NCBI GenBank assembly: GCA_007136425.1
Contig: SLGY01000072.1
Coordinates: 1 to 42,642, forward strand
DNA from: Kiritimatiellia bacterium
Lineage (GTDB): Bacteria > Verrucomicrobiota > Kiritimatiellia > SLAD01
Direction: 5' to 3'
Length of the DNA stretch: 42,642 nt
Shown in pieces: positions 32,701 through 41,952 of the stretch. Position numbers and translations under genes: made by a program. Every line of letters begins with the position of its first letter. Position 1 is the stretch's first letter. A model generated the notes under the pieces. That model saw only the letters and a list, made by a program, of their open reading frames with translations, ran no database searches and was not told where the DNA came from.

Positions 32701-33493
32701 CATCGGCGCGGAAGCCAGAAAACTCTTTGACGATGCCCGGGAACTGCTGACGCGGATGATCACCGAACGTATGGTACGGGCGCATGCCGTGATCGGCTTT
32801 TTTCCCGCCAACTCGATCAATGACGACGACATCGAAGTGTACACGGACGATTCGCGGACGGAGGTCCTGACCGTTCTGCATTCCGTCCGCCAACAGATGG
32901 TCAAACCGCCCGGACGCCCGAACATGTGCCTGGCGGATTTCGTTGCTCCGAAGGATACGGGCGTGAAAGATTATGTCGGCGCGTTCGCCGTAACCGCCGG
33001 GGACGGCACGGACGAAGCCGTAGCGCAGTTTGAAGCCGACCACGACGATTACAACAGCATCATGGTCAAGGCCCTCGCCGACCGGCTGGCGGAGGCTTTC
33101 GCCGAGCACATGCACGAGCGGGTGCGCCGCGAGTTCTGGGGGTACGAGACGGACGAGCGGCTCACGAACGATGAATTGATCGCCGAACATTATCGGGGTA
33201 TTCGGCCCGCGCCCGGTTATCCGGCTTGTCCAGATCACACGGAGAAGGGTACCCTGTTCGATCTGATCGACGTGTCCCCGAATATTGGGCTCCGGTTGAC
33301 GGAGAGTTATGCCATGTGGCCGAGCGCAGCCGTGAGCGGCTGGTATTTCTCCCACCCGGAATCCGCGTATTTCGGGATCGGCAAAATCAATAAAGATCAG
33401 GTTGAAGACTACGCCGCGCGTAAGCGAATGGATGTGGCCACGATGGAGAAGTGGTTGTCCCCGATACTGGGTTATGAACCGGATGCGCCATGA
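29786..33493 (+). CDS. metH: Cobalamin-dependent methionine synthase
   Basis: Transfers the methyl group of 5-methyltetrahydrofolate to homocysteine through methylcobalamin. The 1235 residues cover all four modules. The homocysteine domain (about 1-330) has [13 protein letters not shown] and the zinc ligands in LNCALGA and GGCCGS. The pterin domain (about 360-620) starts [12 protein letters not shown]. The cobalamin cap and binding domain (about 650-900) has the axial-ligand motif [10 protein letters not shown] near residue 759. The SAM-dependent activation domain (about 920-1235) ends with [14 protein letters not shown]. Full length, no missing motif. No Shine-Dalgarno sequence is obvious before the ATG. 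Confidence 0.97.
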   Translation: MNDKSDTEKLLRELMSQRILILDGAMGTMIQSYKLEEADYRGERFADHPADLKGNNDLLVLTRPDIIKAIHLAYFNAGADIVETNTFNATSIAMADYKMESLVYELNVEAARLAKAAADEVTAKEPDKPRFVAGVLGPTNRTASISPDVNNPGYRNTSFDELVEAYTEATRGLLDGGADVLMVETVFDTLNCKAALFAIQTYLEANELNVPIMISGTITDASGRTLSGQTPEAFWNSVSHVKPLSIGLNCALGAKQLRPYAEELSSVADCFVSVHPNAGLPNEFGEYDDTPEEMAAVLREFADAGFLNIVGGCCGSTPPHIKAITAAMADQKPRVPPELKHWLRLSGLEPFTVRPDSNFVNVGERTNVTGSIKFAKLIKAEDYETALDVAREQVENGAQIIDINMDEGLLDSKEVMVTFLNLVASEPDISRVPIMIDSSKWEVIEAGLKCVQGKSIVNSISLKEGEEEFIREARLVRKYGAAVIVMAFDEKGQADTKERKVEICGRAYRILTEQVGFPPEDIIFDPNIFAIGTGIEEHNNYAVDFIEACTAIREQCPYVNISGGVSNVSFSFRGNNAVREAIHSVFLYHAIKSGLSMGIVNAGQLAVYEDLPDELRERVEDVVLNRREDATERLMEIADKYSGQKRKQTQDTRWREEGVKERLAHALVHGIADYVEADTEEARQQFDRPIQVIEGPLMDGMKIVGDLFGAGKMFLPQVVKSARVMKKAVAYLIPFIEEEKRASASTGTNGKVVIATVKGDVHDIGKNIVAVVLRCNNYDVVDMGVMVPCAKILDKAIEEKADVIGLSGLITPSLDEMVHVAKEMTREGFTIPLLIGGATTSKVHTAVKIAPGYEHGVIHVTDASRAVGVVSRLLNQEDRAGYLDEIRSDYQEIRTRHGGKKKRQNWCTIQEARANKHPTDWTQYQPPRPRQPGVHVMRDYPLETLKDYIDWTPFFGAWEMAGQYPRILDDEVIGAEARKLFDDARELLTRMITERMVRAHAVIGFFPANSINDDDIEVYTDDSRTEVLTVLHSVRQQMVKPPGRPNMCLADFVAPKDTGVKDYVGAFAVTAGDGTDEAVAQFEADHDDYNSIMVKALADRLAEAFAEHMHERVRREFWGYETDERLTNDELIAEHYRGIRPAPGYPACPDHTEKGTLFDLIDVSPNIGLRLTESYAMWPSAAVSGWYFSHPESAYFGIGKINKDQVEDYAARKRMDVATMEKWLSPILGYEPDAP

Positions 33494-33536
33494 TCAACAT
33501 ATTGAACAGGAGACCGCGGAGACCGTGCGAGTCGGT

Positions 33537-33718
33537 ATAGAGCCTGTCCACAGACTGCCGCACTGGAGTCCGTATTATTGTTGATATAGGTACTCATCGT
33601 CTCATAATAGCCTATACAGAAATTGTAGGGCCGCCGCTTGCGGCGCGCCGGGACAGACCCACGCGCCACTGAGCGGTCTTCGCAAGCGAAGCCCCTACAA
33701 AGTCAGTCTGGGCTCTAT
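33537..33718. repeat. Nested inverted-repeat element (about 180 bp) in the metH-nudix gap
   Basis: The outer arms ATAGAGCC...CAGACTG (33537-33557) and CAGTCTGGGCTCTAT (33704-33718) are reverse complements except for 6 extra bases in the left arm. An inner pair, TTGTAGGG at 33623-33630 and CCCTACAA at 33693-33700, bounds a 78-bp core. The core carries two small palindromes, CGCCGCTTGCGGCG and CTTCGCAAGCGAAG. The 259-bp gap holds no gene that I can see. It could be a palindromic mobile repeat or a transcript-end structure for metH; there is no T-run typical of an intrinsic terminator. Confidence 0.5.
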
Positions 33719-33752
33719 TCTATCTGTTCAAACTAAATTCCAAGGGATCTTC

Positions 33753-34265
33753 ATGCAGTATACAGATATAGATTGGTCGACGTGGGAGCCGGTGGAGCGG
33801 GCTACACTCCTGTTTGTCATGCAGGACGGACAGATTCTCCTGATCCACAAGAAGCGCGGCCTCGGAGCGGGGAAGATCAATGGGCCGGGCGGACGCCTTG
33901 ATCCGGGTGAACATTCCCGGGACTGCGCCGTACGCGAAGTGCAGGAGGAAATCTGTGTCACGCCTGTTGGTGTGCGTCCCTGCGGTGAATTGCAATTCCA
34001 ATTCGTGGACGGTCACAGCATTCACGGGATGGTCTATCGCGCCGACGACATCGAAGGCGAACCGAAAGAAACCGACGAAGCCACGCCTGAATGGTTTGCC
34101 CTTGAAGATGTGCCCTATGGCAGGATGTGGATGGATGATCGCATCTGGTTTCCGTTGATGTTGAAGGATCAATACTTCACGGGCCGATTTCTTTTTGATG
34201 ACGATCTCATGCTGGGCTGCGAAATTATTCCGCGGAACGGTGTCCCCGCCACGCCCCCCTTTTAA
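33753..34265 (+). CDS. Nudix hydrolase (8-oxo-dGTPase/MTH1-like)
   Basis: A 170-residue Nudix protein. The Nudix box begins GGRLDPGEHSRDCAVREV and ends QEEICV, with the Glu residues for metal binding present and the usual Gly before the last position replaced by Cys. HKKRGLGAGKINGPGGR and the C-terminal WFALEDVPYGRMWMDD with FPLMLKDQYFTGRFLFDD resemble the MTH1 branch, which removes oxidised purine nucleoside triphosphates from the pool. AAGGGA lies 5 nt before the ATG. It precedes the PHP phosphatase gene by 25 bp, so the two are likely cotranscribed. Confidence 0.88.
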   Translation: MQYTDIDWSTWEPVERATLLFVMQDGQILLIHKKRGLGAGKINGPGGRLDPGEHSRDCAVREVQEEICVTPVGVRPCGELQFQFVDGHSIHGMVYRADDIEGEPKETDEATPEWFALEDVPYGRMWMDDRIWFPLMLKDQYFTGRFLFDDDLMLGCEIIPRNGVPATPPF

Positions 34266-34290
34266 TCCCCGGCCCGTAAAGGACGAATCC

Positions 34291-35133
34291 ATGAACACCA
34301 TCGTATTGCCGCCTGATTATCATTCACACTCGCTATTATGCAAACATGCCGAAGGTCGGCCCATTGACTACGCGCGTGCGGCGCGAGCCGCCGGCCTGAC
34401 GGAGATGGCCTGCACGGAACATGTGCCCGTGCCCGAACCCTTCGATCCGGAACATCGCATGGACTTCGAGGAATTCTCCGTATACCTCGACTGGGTGGAC
34501 GAAGCACGATCCGTTGAAGGGATCGACGTGCTGCTCGGTATCGAGGCGGATTATTATGATGGGTGCGAACATTTTCTCTCCGCATGGCTCCCGGAACAGG
34601 ATTTCGATTATGTGCTGGGTTCCGTGCATTATAACGGTTATGATCGGGACCAGCAGCACGCCTTGACCGGGGTCTTTGATCCCAACGATATCGAAGGCTG
34701 TTGGACGGAATATTTCCGGCGCATCCGACTGTTGGCGGACAGCGGACTCTATGATGCGGCGGCGCATCTCGACCTGCCCAAGAAATTCGGCGCCCGCCCC
34801 GCACCGGACTACATGGAAAGCCTGGTCAAACCGGCGCTCGACCATCTTGCGCGGGCGAATATGGCCATGGAGATCAATACCTCCGGCTGGATTCATGACG
34901 TGCGGGAACAGTATCCCTCTCTTCAGATTTTGACCTGGGCCCGGGAACGCGATATTCCAATCACTTTCGGCTCGGATTCCCACGTTCCACAACGGATGGG
35001 CGCGGATTTCGGGCGGGCGACGCGACTGGCAGCCGAGGCGGGCTATACGGAACGGGCTGAATTCCGGAAGCGGAAACGTACGATGGTGCCGCTTATTGCA
35101 GTGCCTGATTCAACGAAAGAATCGGCAGAATAA
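34291..35133 (+). CDS. PHP-domain histidinol-phosphatase-like phosphoesterase (HisJ type)
   Basis: A 280-residue PHP-family protein. Metal-binding motifs in order are DYHSHSLLCKHAEG near the N-terminus, MACTEHVPVPE, LLGIEADYYDG, YVLGSVHY, AAHLDLPKKFG and TFGSDSHVPQRMG near the C-terminus. This order matches HisJ/HisK-type histidinol-phosphatases (histidine pathway), although no his gene is nearby, so another phosphoester is possible. Start ATG 34291 has AAAGGA upstream; the longer frame from 34195 would overlap the Nudix gene. The last 41 bp overlap the convergent gspF gene. Confidence 0.85.
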   Translation: MNTIVLPPDYHSHSLLCKHAEGRPIDYARAARAAGLTEMACTEHVPVPEPFDPEHRMDFEEFSVYLDWVDEARSVEGIDVLLGIEADYYDGCEHFLSAWLPEQDFDYVLGSVHYNGYDRDQQHALTGVFDPNDIEGCWTEYFRRIRLLADSGLYDAAAHLDLPKKFGARPAPDYMESLVKPALDHLARANMAMEINTSGWIHDVREQYPSLQILTWARERDIPITFGSDSHVPQRMGADFGRATRLAAEAGYTERAEFRKRKRTMVPLIAVPDSTKESAE

Positions 35134-36304
35134 TCGATAACGCGAGGATAAAGACCATCAACCCGACCGCGATGACCAGTCCCGATTCTATCATCGTCAT
35201 CGTGCGCGTAATCCAGCGGTCCCAGACCTGTTGACTTCGATCCGCGGCATGTTTCAACATGGCCTGTAATTCCCCGCTTGCCTCTCCGGCGCGCACCCAG
35301 CCGGGCAAGGTCCCGCTGAGCGGAGGAATGCGGCTGAGTGCATCGGACAGGGACGCGCCATGTCGTACCGACTCGATTTCCCGGTCAACCAGATAGCCGA
35401 TCCAAGGACTGCCGGAAGCCTGAGCGGATTGTCCCATGGCGTCGAGCAACGGCAGGCCGCTGTCCAGCAACATGGACATCGTCCGTGTGAACCGGATATT
35501 GGCCAGGACCGCCGCGAACGAGCGATACACGGGTATACGATAGAGTCGCCTGTCCATGGCCACGCGAAATTCCGGATTGTCTCGCCATTGCCTGCGGAAC
35601 CACCAGCCGCCGGCCAGTCCGAGTATCAGGAGTCCCGGCACCGCCCACGCCCCCACCCCGGCAACACCCATTACCGCACGGGTGATCCAAGGCATATCCA
35701 AACCGGTTTCCTGTAACAGATTCTGGAACGCCGGCAACATGAAAATCAACATCGCCATGCCGACCACAATACTGAGCGCAAGAATAATGGCCGGATACAG
35801 CAACGCCGAAAGTAAGCGATCCCGCAGTTTGCGTTCCTCTTCAAGAAAATCCGCCAATCGATTCAAGACCTCGTCCAAACGCCCCGACCGTTCGCCGGTG
35901 CTCACCACGGCCTTTTCAAAGGCGGTTACCCGAGGGGAAACGGATGCCATGGCCTCCGCCATGGGTTTTCCCTCCCCGATTCGATCGCGAATCCCGGCGA
36001 TCAGCGACCGGTTGTTACCCATTTCCGGCGCATCAACCAACAGGGTTAACGCACCGGATAACGGTAAGCCGGCGCTGAGAATGGATGCCAGTTCGCGATA
36101 GAAGGCCGCTCGCGTATCGAGCGTGAAGAGCACATCCCGTCGGCGCCAGACCCAACGACGCGCTTCCCCGGCGGGGTTCACGGATTCCGCTAGGACCCCC
36201 TGATGCGACAATTTTTCGCGGGCATCCTTCAGATCCAGTGCCTCGATCAACCCGCGCCGTGCCTCTCCTCCGGTGCTGTACCCTTTGTATTCAAATGTTC
36301 TCAT
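35093..36304 (-). CDS. gspF: Type II secretion system inner-membrane protein GspF
   Basis: A 403-residue platform protein with two repeated T2SSF domains, FYRELASILSAGLPLSGALT (about 68-190) and FTRTMSMLLDSGLPLLDAM (about 270-390). Hydrophobic helices lie near 170, 220 and 370-400. It anchors the assembly platform for pseudopilus or type IV-like pilus assembly. The ATG at 36304 overlaps the gspE stop as ATGA. The 3' end overlaps the PHP phosphatase gene on the other strand by 41 bp. Confidence 0.93.
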   Translation of the reverse strand: MRTFEYKGYSTGGEARRGLIEALDLKDAREKLSHQGVLAESVNPAGEARRWVWRRRDVLFTLDTRAAFYRELASILSAGLPLSGALTLLVDAPEMGNNRSLIAGIRDRIGEGKPMAEAMASVSPRVTAFEKAVVSTGERSGRLDEVLNRLADFLEEERKLRDRLLSALLYPAIILALSIVVGMAMLIFMLPAFQNLLQETGLDMPWITRAVMGVAGVGAWAVPGLLILGLAGGWWFRRQWRDNPEFRVAMDRRLYRIPVYRSFAAVLANIRFTRTMSMLLDSGLPLLDAMGQSAQASGSPWIGYLVDREIESVRHGASLSDALSRIPPLSGTLPGWVRAGEASGELQAMLKHAADRSQQVWDRWITRTMTMIESGLVIAVGLMVFILALSIILPILSLNQALQ

Positions 36305-38004
36305 CGGGCATCGGACCCGTGCCCCACGACGCGCAGCACTTCATCCAGGCTCGTCTTTCCTTCGGCCACCTTGTCCAATCCGTCATCCAGCAAGGTCGCC
36401 ATGCCGCGCTCCGCGGCGGCGCGCCGCAGACTCTGTAGATTTGCGCCTTCCCGAATGATGTCCTGCAAATCGCCGTCCAATTCGACAAGCTCGAACAATC
36501 CAATGCGCCCCCGGTACCCCCCGGAACAGGCGTCACAGCCCGGCGACGCCGACCATAGAGAAGTCGCTTCCAACCGCTCCGCCCGATCCCCCAGAGCCGC
36601 GCGGAGGTCTTCCGTTAATTCCGCCGGCCTACGGCAGTGCGGACACAATTGACGCACCAACCGTTGTGCCATGGCCGCACGCGTGGCGGCGGCGACAAGA
36701 TAGGGTTCAATGCCCATATCGATGAGGCGAACGGCGGCGGATATGGCGTCGTTGGTATGTAATGTGCTGAAGACGAGATGACCGGTCAACGAAGACCGCA
36801 CAACAATCTCCGCCGTTTCCTGGTCGCGCGTTTCCCCGACGAGAATGACGTCGGGATCCTGTCGCAGAATATGCCGCAGCCCGCGCGCAAAAGTCAGTCC
36901 GATTTTGGGTTTAATGCCGATCTGGCTGATGGTTGGAAGTTGATATTCCACAGGATCTTCGATGGTGATGACATTGAGCTGTTTCGTATCCAGTTCCTGC
37001 AAGGCGGCGTAGAGGGTGGTGGTCTTTCCGCTTCCGGTGGGGCCGGTTACCCAGATCACACCGAACGGCTCCGCCAGCAGCGTTCTGACCCGCGCCAGCA
37101 TCGCGGGCGCGATGCCCAGCTCGGCCAAGGGCAACAAGGTCGATTCCCGGTTGAGCAGGCGTAACACAATCCGTTCGCCATCCGCCACGGGTACTGTAGA
37201 GGTGCGGATATCAATTTCGCGCTCGCCGATGCGTACCCGGGCGGTTCCGTCCTGTGGCATGCGTTTCTCGGCAATATCCAGATGTGCCATGACTTTCAGC
37301 CGCGAGACCAGAGCGGCCTCAAGATGTTTCGGCGGCGGATCTTTCGCATACAGGATTCCGTCGATTCTGAACCGCAGGCGCAGGCTCTTCTGGTACGGCT
37401 CGATATGAATATCCGACGCGCCGCTCTTCATCGCATCGAGCAGGATCAGATTGATCAATTGTGTGACCGGCGCGTTATCCGCCATGCGCAGCAGGTCGTC
37501 GCCGCCCGTATCGCCGAGCCGGTCCATATCCGCCGGCGCCGGTTCCAAGGTGCGCAGAAACTCGCCCGTCTCGTCTTCGCGGTTATAATAACACCATTCG
37601 ATAGCGCGATTGATTTCCTCCATGGGCGCAAGCGCCGTAATCAATTCCTCGCCCAACAATAGGCCGAGCGTGTCTTGATGCTGGATTTGCGTCGGATCAG
37701 ACGTGACCGCGGCAATCCGGTCCTTGAGACGAATCGGCAGCATATGGCGGCTTCTCGCCCAGTCGACGGGTAGACGGCGAACGAGGGAGGAGTCGAGATG
37801 ATCTTCCGTGATGTGCGGCAGGACGACGGTGTTGAATTGAGCGGCTAAGGCTTTCAGCACCTCCATCTCGGTGCAGAGCCCCTGTTCCATGAGCCAGTCG
37901 CTCAATTCCGTGGCGCCGCCTTCGGTCTCGTGTTGTTGAATGAGCTGGGCCAGACGGTCGGCGGTCAGCGTGCCTTGTTCCACCAATATTTCGCCCAATT
38001 GCAT
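36301..38004 (-). CDS. gspE: Type II secretion/type IV pilus assembly ATPase GspE
   Basis: A 567-residue cytoplasmic ATPase. The N-terminal MshEN-type domain starts MQLGEILVEQGTLTADRLAQ. Walker A is GPTGSGKTTTLYAAL, the Asp box is VITIEDPVEY, Walker B is DPDVILVGETRDQETA and the His box is VFSTLHTNDAISA. A C-terminal tetracysteine zinc site reads CPHC and CDAC. It powers pseudopilus assembly. ATG 38004 follows AGGGGG by 4 nt. It starts 15 bp after gspD. Confidence 0.94.
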   Translation of the reverse strand: MQLGEILVEQGTLTADRLAQLIQQHETEGGATELSDWLMEQGLCTEMEVLKALAAQFNTVVLPHITEDHLDSSLVRRLPVDWARSRHMLPIRLKDRIAAVTSDPTQIQHQDTLGLLLGEELITALAPMEEINRAIEWCYYNREDETGEFLRTLEPAPADMDRLGDTGGDDLLRMADNAPVTQLINLILLDAMKSGASDIHIEPYQKSLRLRFRIDGILYAKDPPPKHLEAALVSRLKVMAHLDIAEKRMPQDGTARVRIGEREIDIRTSTVPVADGERIVLRLLNRESTLLPLAELGIAPAMLARVRTLLAEPFGVIWVTGPTGSGKTTTLYAALQELDTKQLNVITIEDPVEYQLPTISQIGIKPKIGLTFARGLRHILRQDPDVILVGETRDQETAEIVVRSSLTGHLVFSTLHTNDAISAAVRLIDMGIEPYLVAAATRAAMAQRLVRQLCPHCRRPAELTEDLRAALGDRAERLEATSLWSASPGCDACSGGYRGRIGLFELVELDGDLQDIIREGANLQSLRRAAAERGMATLLDDGLDKVAEGKTSLDEVLRVVGHGSDAR

Positions 38005-38019
38005 CGGTCCCCCTGCGCG

Positions 38020-39969
38020 TTACTCCGTGACGGCGTCCGTATCACTGTCCGGCAGGCGCAATTCCGCTCCGCGACGATCAATCTGTGTTTGATCTTCCAA
38101 CGCATCGCGCATCAGCGCCGCGGATTCGAGGTCGGTGACAATATGCGGGGTGACGAAAATCAGCAGATTCGTACGCTCCGTCCGATCCGCCGTACGGCGG
38201 AAGAGATGGCCCAACAACGGGATATCGCCCAGCAACGGGACCTTGGACACGGCGCGGACCTGGTCTTCGCGCATCAACCCGCTGATAACGACCGTGGCCT
38301 TGTCGGGAATAGTCACCATCGTATCGACTTCGCGCCGCGCGATGGTCGGCGCAAATTGCAGATCCGCGGGGCCTTCGTCAATGATGGCCTCAATTATGGG
38401 ATTGAGTTTCATCCGTACTTCGTTGTCGGGATTTACATACGGGGTGACTTTCAACTGAATCCCGACATCCGTACGCTCGATATTCTGGATGACATCACGG
38501 GTTACGCCCGCCCCGCCTTCGATGGTGGATTTCAGCACGGGGATATTGTCTACCACGCTGACGCTCGCTTCCATGTTGTTTTGAGCCCATAACGGGATGT
38601 TCGAAAGAATCTTTACATCCCGATCTTCGGCCATCGCCCGCACGAGAAAGGGGACGCGCGGCAGCACGCGCCCTTGGGCGTCGGTAAATGTTCCGCGCGC
38701 TACGCCAACGGTAAGTCCCTCGGGGAACGTACCGTCCAGGATATCCTGCATGGTGTCCTCCCGGCCTGGACGGCTACGACCGATGATCGTTGTCCGACCG
38801 CTTTCCGGCGCGTCGATGGTCGACCAGTCCACGCCCAGATCCAGTTGTTTCCCCATGGTGACTTCGGCGATGAGAATCTCGACCATGACCTGCTGGGGCG
38901 GGATATCCAGTTGGGCGACCAATTCCCGCACCAACTCAAAATCGCGGGGCAAGGCGTCGACCAGCAACGCATTGTTCGCTATGCTGGGTTCCACAGACAG
39001 GATTGCGCGTTCTTCTCGATCAGCGCTCTGCTGCAACAACCCGTTCAGACTCTTTGCGGCCTCCTCCGCGTTCAGGTACTTGAGAAAAATCACATTCAGT
39101 CGCCCATAACCGGTCGGGGCCTCCACGTCGAGCTGGTCCACCAACTCGCGCAACTCGGCGATTTGCACCGGCGCACCGATGAGCAGGAGGCTGTTGGAAT
39201 GCGGGACCGCCACGACCAGTGACTCGCCGGCCAGGGCGGCGCCGCCTTCCGCGATCTGCTGCATATGCCTTGAGAGCCGGCGTCCGGCCGTCTCCGCGCC
39301 TTTGAGCGCAACGGTCAGTTGCCGCGCCAGTTCATCGGCCGAGGCATGTTCCAGCGGAAGAACTTCCACGGTACTGGACGCCCCCTTTTGGTCCAGCTCC
39401 GCAATCAACTGTTCAATCCGACGAATCCCTTCGATCGTATCCGTTACAATCAGATGATTGGTTGGTCCGAATGCGGTCAGTGCTCCCGCCTGGCCGCCGG
39501 GCACGATGGGTTCGAGCGTGCGCCGTAATTCCAGGGCGCTGATATGTTCCACGCGCAGGACGCGCGTGATCAGCCCGCGCACTTCCGAGATGTCATCGCC
39601 GGGCCCGAAAACCGGCGCGCCCGGAAGTTGACGCTCGGGCAGGCGCACCACATGATGCACCCCGTCCTGTTCGACAACCGACAGGCCGCGCGATTGCAGA
39701 ATCGTCAGGAGAAACGGGTAGATCTGGTCCGTTGGGATTTCCGGCGGCGTGACCACCGTGACGGCCCCCTGCACGTCTTGATCCACCACGAATTTCTTGC
39801 CGGTCATGTCGCCGACAAGTTTGATCACCAGTCGAAGATCGGCTTCGTCAAAGCTGAAGTTGACATGCGCCCCGTTGTTCGAACGCGCAAAGTCCCCCGG
39901 AGCCGCCGCCAACAGACTCAGGACGAGCGGCAGGATGATAAGCCTGGGCATAATGGATGATGACGCCAT
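38020..39969 (-). CDS. gspD: Type II secretion system secretin GspD
   Basis: A 649-residue outer-membrane secretin. The signal peptide is LIILPLVLSLLAAAPGDFA. N0 starts NFSFDEADLRLVIKLVGDM, and three N1-N3 repeats follow, such as LLLIGAPVQIAELRELVDQL. The secretin core includes VMVEILIAEVTMGKQLDLGV, NNMEASVSVVDNIPVL, VISGLMREDQ and VPLLGDIPLLGHLFR. ATG 39969 abuts the lpxA stop directly; ATG 39951 (MPRLIILPL) gives a more typical signal peptide and is equally possible, since neither has a ribosome binding site. Confidence 0.93.
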   Translation of the reverse strand: MASSSIMPRLIILPLVLSLLAAAPGDFARSNNGAHVNFSFDEADLRLVIKLVGDMTGKKFVVDQDVQGAVTVVTPPEIPTDQIYPFLLTILQSRGLSVVEQDGVHHVVRLPERQLPGAPVFGPGDDISEVRGLITRVLRVEHISALELRRTLEPIVPGGQAGALTAFGPTNHLIVTDTIEGIRRIEQLIAELDQKGASSTVEVLPLEHASADELARQLTVALKGAETAGRRLSRHMQQIAEGGAALAGESLVVAVPHSNSLLLIGAPVQIAELRELVDQLDVEAPTGYGRLNVIFLKYLNAEEAAKSLNGLLQQSADREERAILSVEPSIANNALLVDALPRDFELVRELVAQLDIPPQQVMVEILIAEVTMGKQLDLGVDWSTIDAPESGRTTIIGRSRPGREDTMQDILDGTFPEGLTVGVARGTFTDAQGRVLPRVPFLVRAMAEDRDVKILSNIPLWAQNNMEASVSVVDNIPVLKSTIEGGAGVTRDVIQNIERTDVGIQLKVTPYVNPDNEVRMKLNPIIEAIIDEGPADLQFAPTIARREVDTMVTIPDKATVVISGLMREDQVRAVSKVPLLGDIPLLGHLFRRTADRTERTNLLIFVTPHIVTDLESAALMRDALEDQTQIDRRGAELRLPDSDTDAVTE

Positions 39970-40743
39970 TTATTTTGTTATGCCGCGTTCGGAGGTCTTT
40001 ACGAACTCGACAAGATGTCGTATTTCCGTCGTTTGTTCCAGTTCGGTTTCCAGTCTTTCGACGGCCTGACTCGTGGACAGGTCTTCCCGGTACAAGATCT
40101 TATGCGCTTTCTTCAAAAGCCGCTGCGCATCCGCGGAGATTCCCTTACGTTTTAAACCAATAGCATTAATCGTCCGCACTTGCAACGGATTCCCGTCGGA
40201 CATCATGTACGGGGGCACGTCCTGAGTAACCTTAGAGCAGCCCCCGATAATGCTCAAGCGGCCTACCCGCACAAACTGATGGACGGCGCTCAGTCCTCCG
40301 AGGATTACCTGATCCTCCAGAAAGACGTGTCCCGCGAGCGTGCCGCAATTGGCCATAATGACTTCGTCTCCCACGCGGCAATCGTGCGCGACATGTGCGT
40401 AGGCCATGATATGACATCGCGAGCCGATACGGGTCACACCGCCGTCGTCCGTGGCGGCGTTGACGGTTACGTACTCGCGAATGGTCGTCTTGTCGCCAAT
40501 ATCGACATGTGCGACTCCGCCCCGGTATTTCAGATCCTGTGTTTGCGTGCCGATACAGGCATGGGGAAACACGGTACAGCCGCGTCCCAGGGTCGTGTGC
40601 CCGTCGAGTACGACATGGGAGCGAATGCACGTGCCCTCGCCGATCCGCACATGGGGCCCGACCACGCTGTACGGCCCGACTTCGACATCGTCCGCCAATG
40701 AGGCCGAGGGCGCAATGACTGCCGTGGGATGAATGCCGGACAT
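39970..40743 (-). CDS. lpxA: Acyl-ACP--UDP-N-acetylglucosamine O-acyltransferase
   Basis: First step of lipid A synthesis: adds a 3-hydroxyacyl chain to UDP-GlcNAc. The 257 residues show left-handed beta-helix hexapeptides (VEVGPYSVVGPHVRIGEGT) and the catalytic His in AYAHVAHDCRVGD. GGLSAVHQFVRVG and a helical C-terminus that begins INAIGLKRKGIS are also typical. It follows fabZ by 7 bp, a common pairing. Its presence implies a lipopolysaccharide-type outer membrane. Confidence 0.96.
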   Translation of the reverse strand: MSGIHPTAVIAPSASLADDVEVGPYSVVGPHVRIGEGTCIRSHVVLDGHTTLGRGCTVFPHACIGTQTQDLKYRGGVAHVDIGDKTTIREYVTVNAATDDGGVTRIGSRCHIMAYAHVAHDCRVGDEVIMANCGTLAGHVFLEDQVILGGLSAVHQFVRVGRLSIIGGCSKVTQDVPPYMMSDGNPLQVRTINAIGLKRKGISADAQRLLKKAHKILYREDLSTSQAVERLETELEQTTEIRHLVEFVKTSERGITK

Positions 40744-40750
40744 GAAGCGC

Positions 40751-41173
40751 CTATTCCTTGCGCCCGAACATCAGGTCCGCTTCGCACGCCACTTCCCCGT
40801 CGAGCAGGACCTGTCCATGCACGCGCCACATCTTCGAACGATTCCTTACCATTCGCACTTCAATACGCAATTGATCGCCCGGCCTCAGCACCTTTCGGAA
40901 ACGCGCCTTATCGACGGCCAGGAAGTAGGCGATGGCCCCTTCGCATTGGGAGACCTTGTTGACCAATATCCCGGCCGCCTGGGCCATGGCTTCCAACTGC
41001 AGCACACCCGGCATCACGGGATCATCGGGGAAATGGCCTTGGAAATAGGATTCGGTGGCGGACAGGTTCTTTATGGCGACAATCCATTCCTTGTCGTCGC
41101 ATTCCAGCACGCGATCCACCAGCAGCATCGGATAGCGATGCGGCAGTATCTTCATGATCTCATTGACATCCAT
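40751..41173 (-). CDS. fabZ: 3-hydroxyacyl-ACP dehydratase
   Basis: A 140-residue hot-dog-fold dehydratase of fatty acid elongation. Catalytic His lies in LPHRYPMLLVDRV and Glu in PGVLQLEAMAQAAG; GHFPDDPVMPG is the signature loop. AAGGAG precedes ATG 41173 by 9 nt. It is a separate protein here, not fused to LpxC as in some Verrucomicrobia and Bacteroidetes. It competes with lpxA for 3-hydroxyacyl-ACP, which explains the pairing. Confidence 0.95.
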   Translation of the reverse strand: MDVNEIMKILPHRYPMLLVDRVLECDDKEWIVAIKNLSATESYFQGHFPDDPVMPGVLQLEAMAQAAGILVNKVSQCEGAIAYFLAVDKARFRKVLRPGDQLRIEVRMVRNRSKMWRVHGQVLLDGEVACEADLMFGRKE

Positions 41174-41316
41174 TACACCTAGCTCCTTCCGTCCCGGCGA
41201 TGAGGCGATACGCTGCCTTCCGGTTGATCATCCCGTCATGGTCACGCATCATGCCCTGATCATCGCGATTGGGCAAGATAGGAATGTGGCGTTTGCGGGG
41301 AGCTGGCACGAGTGCG

Positions 41317-41952
41317 TCATTGCGGTCGGGCGCGATGTCCCATCATGCCGAAACGAATCAGTTCGTGTACGTCCAGCAATTCATAGGCCACATCGACATC
41401 TTCGTGCCAAGCCAGATGACGGGCTCGCTTGAACACGTCAAAACTGTCGTCCCTTACGAGAAAAGCGATCATTTCCTCTTCGACATCAATACTCGCGAGA
41501 ATACTGCCATACCAGTCGCGCGGTCCTTCCCGCTCCCAATCATCCAGCGGATATCCCGACACGCCTGCCACCGGACGAACCGCGAACTGACCCACCATGA
41601 AGTAAGTCAAGTCGATCTCATACTCTTCCGTGCCCAACTGCGTCTCATTCATCATCTGCAGGACCCGTTCCGTGTTCCCGCCGGCCGCGCGACTGATCTC
41701 GCGCAGGCCGTCTTCCGCCATCACCTGCAAGTCCTCCAATGGGACTCGGAACAGTTCGTTGTTTCGCGCTTCAATGAATATAGGACGCTTGTCGGTATCG
41801 TATTCCATGGGGGTGGGAATCAGCACGCGAATCTGTGCGGCGTCCAAGCCGGTCATGATGATGATGAGGATGAGCACCCCCACCAAGCAGGTCATGATGT
41901 CGAGGAAGGAGTCGAGATTTACGCTGGCGCCTTGGTCTTTCTGGCGAGCCAT
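41317..41952 (-). CDS. ExbD-like single-pass membrane protein (long form, B)
   Basis: A 211-residue protein. The N-terminus MARQKDQGASVNLDSFLDIM is followed by one membrane helix (TCLVGVLILIIIMTGLDAAQ). The Asp in the SFLDIM motif just before the helix sits where ExbD/TolR have their proton-conducting Asp. The rest is a periplasmic domain with no known motif. It starts directly after the stop of the similar gene upstream. It probably forms part of a proton-driven stator-like complex; the cargo or partner is unknown. 143 bp separate it from fabZ. Confidence 0.68.
   Translation of the reverse strand: MARQKDQGASVNLDSFLDIMTCLVGVLILIIIMTGLDAAQIRVLIPTPMEYDTDKRPIFIEARNNELFRVPLEDLQVMAEDGLREISRAAGGNTERVLQMMNETQLGTEEYEIDLTYFMVGQFAVRPVAGVSGYPLDDWEREGPRDWYGSILASIDVEEEMIAFLVRDDSFDVFKRARHLAWHEDVDVAYELLDVHELIRFGMMGHRARPQ

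Noticed and set aside
32201-33355. 384-codon open frame on the minus strand
   Set aside because: Antisense to the cobalamin and activation modules of metH.
33494-33536. Rho-independent terminator after metH
   Set aside because: A hairpin is possible nearby, but there is no run of T residues after it.
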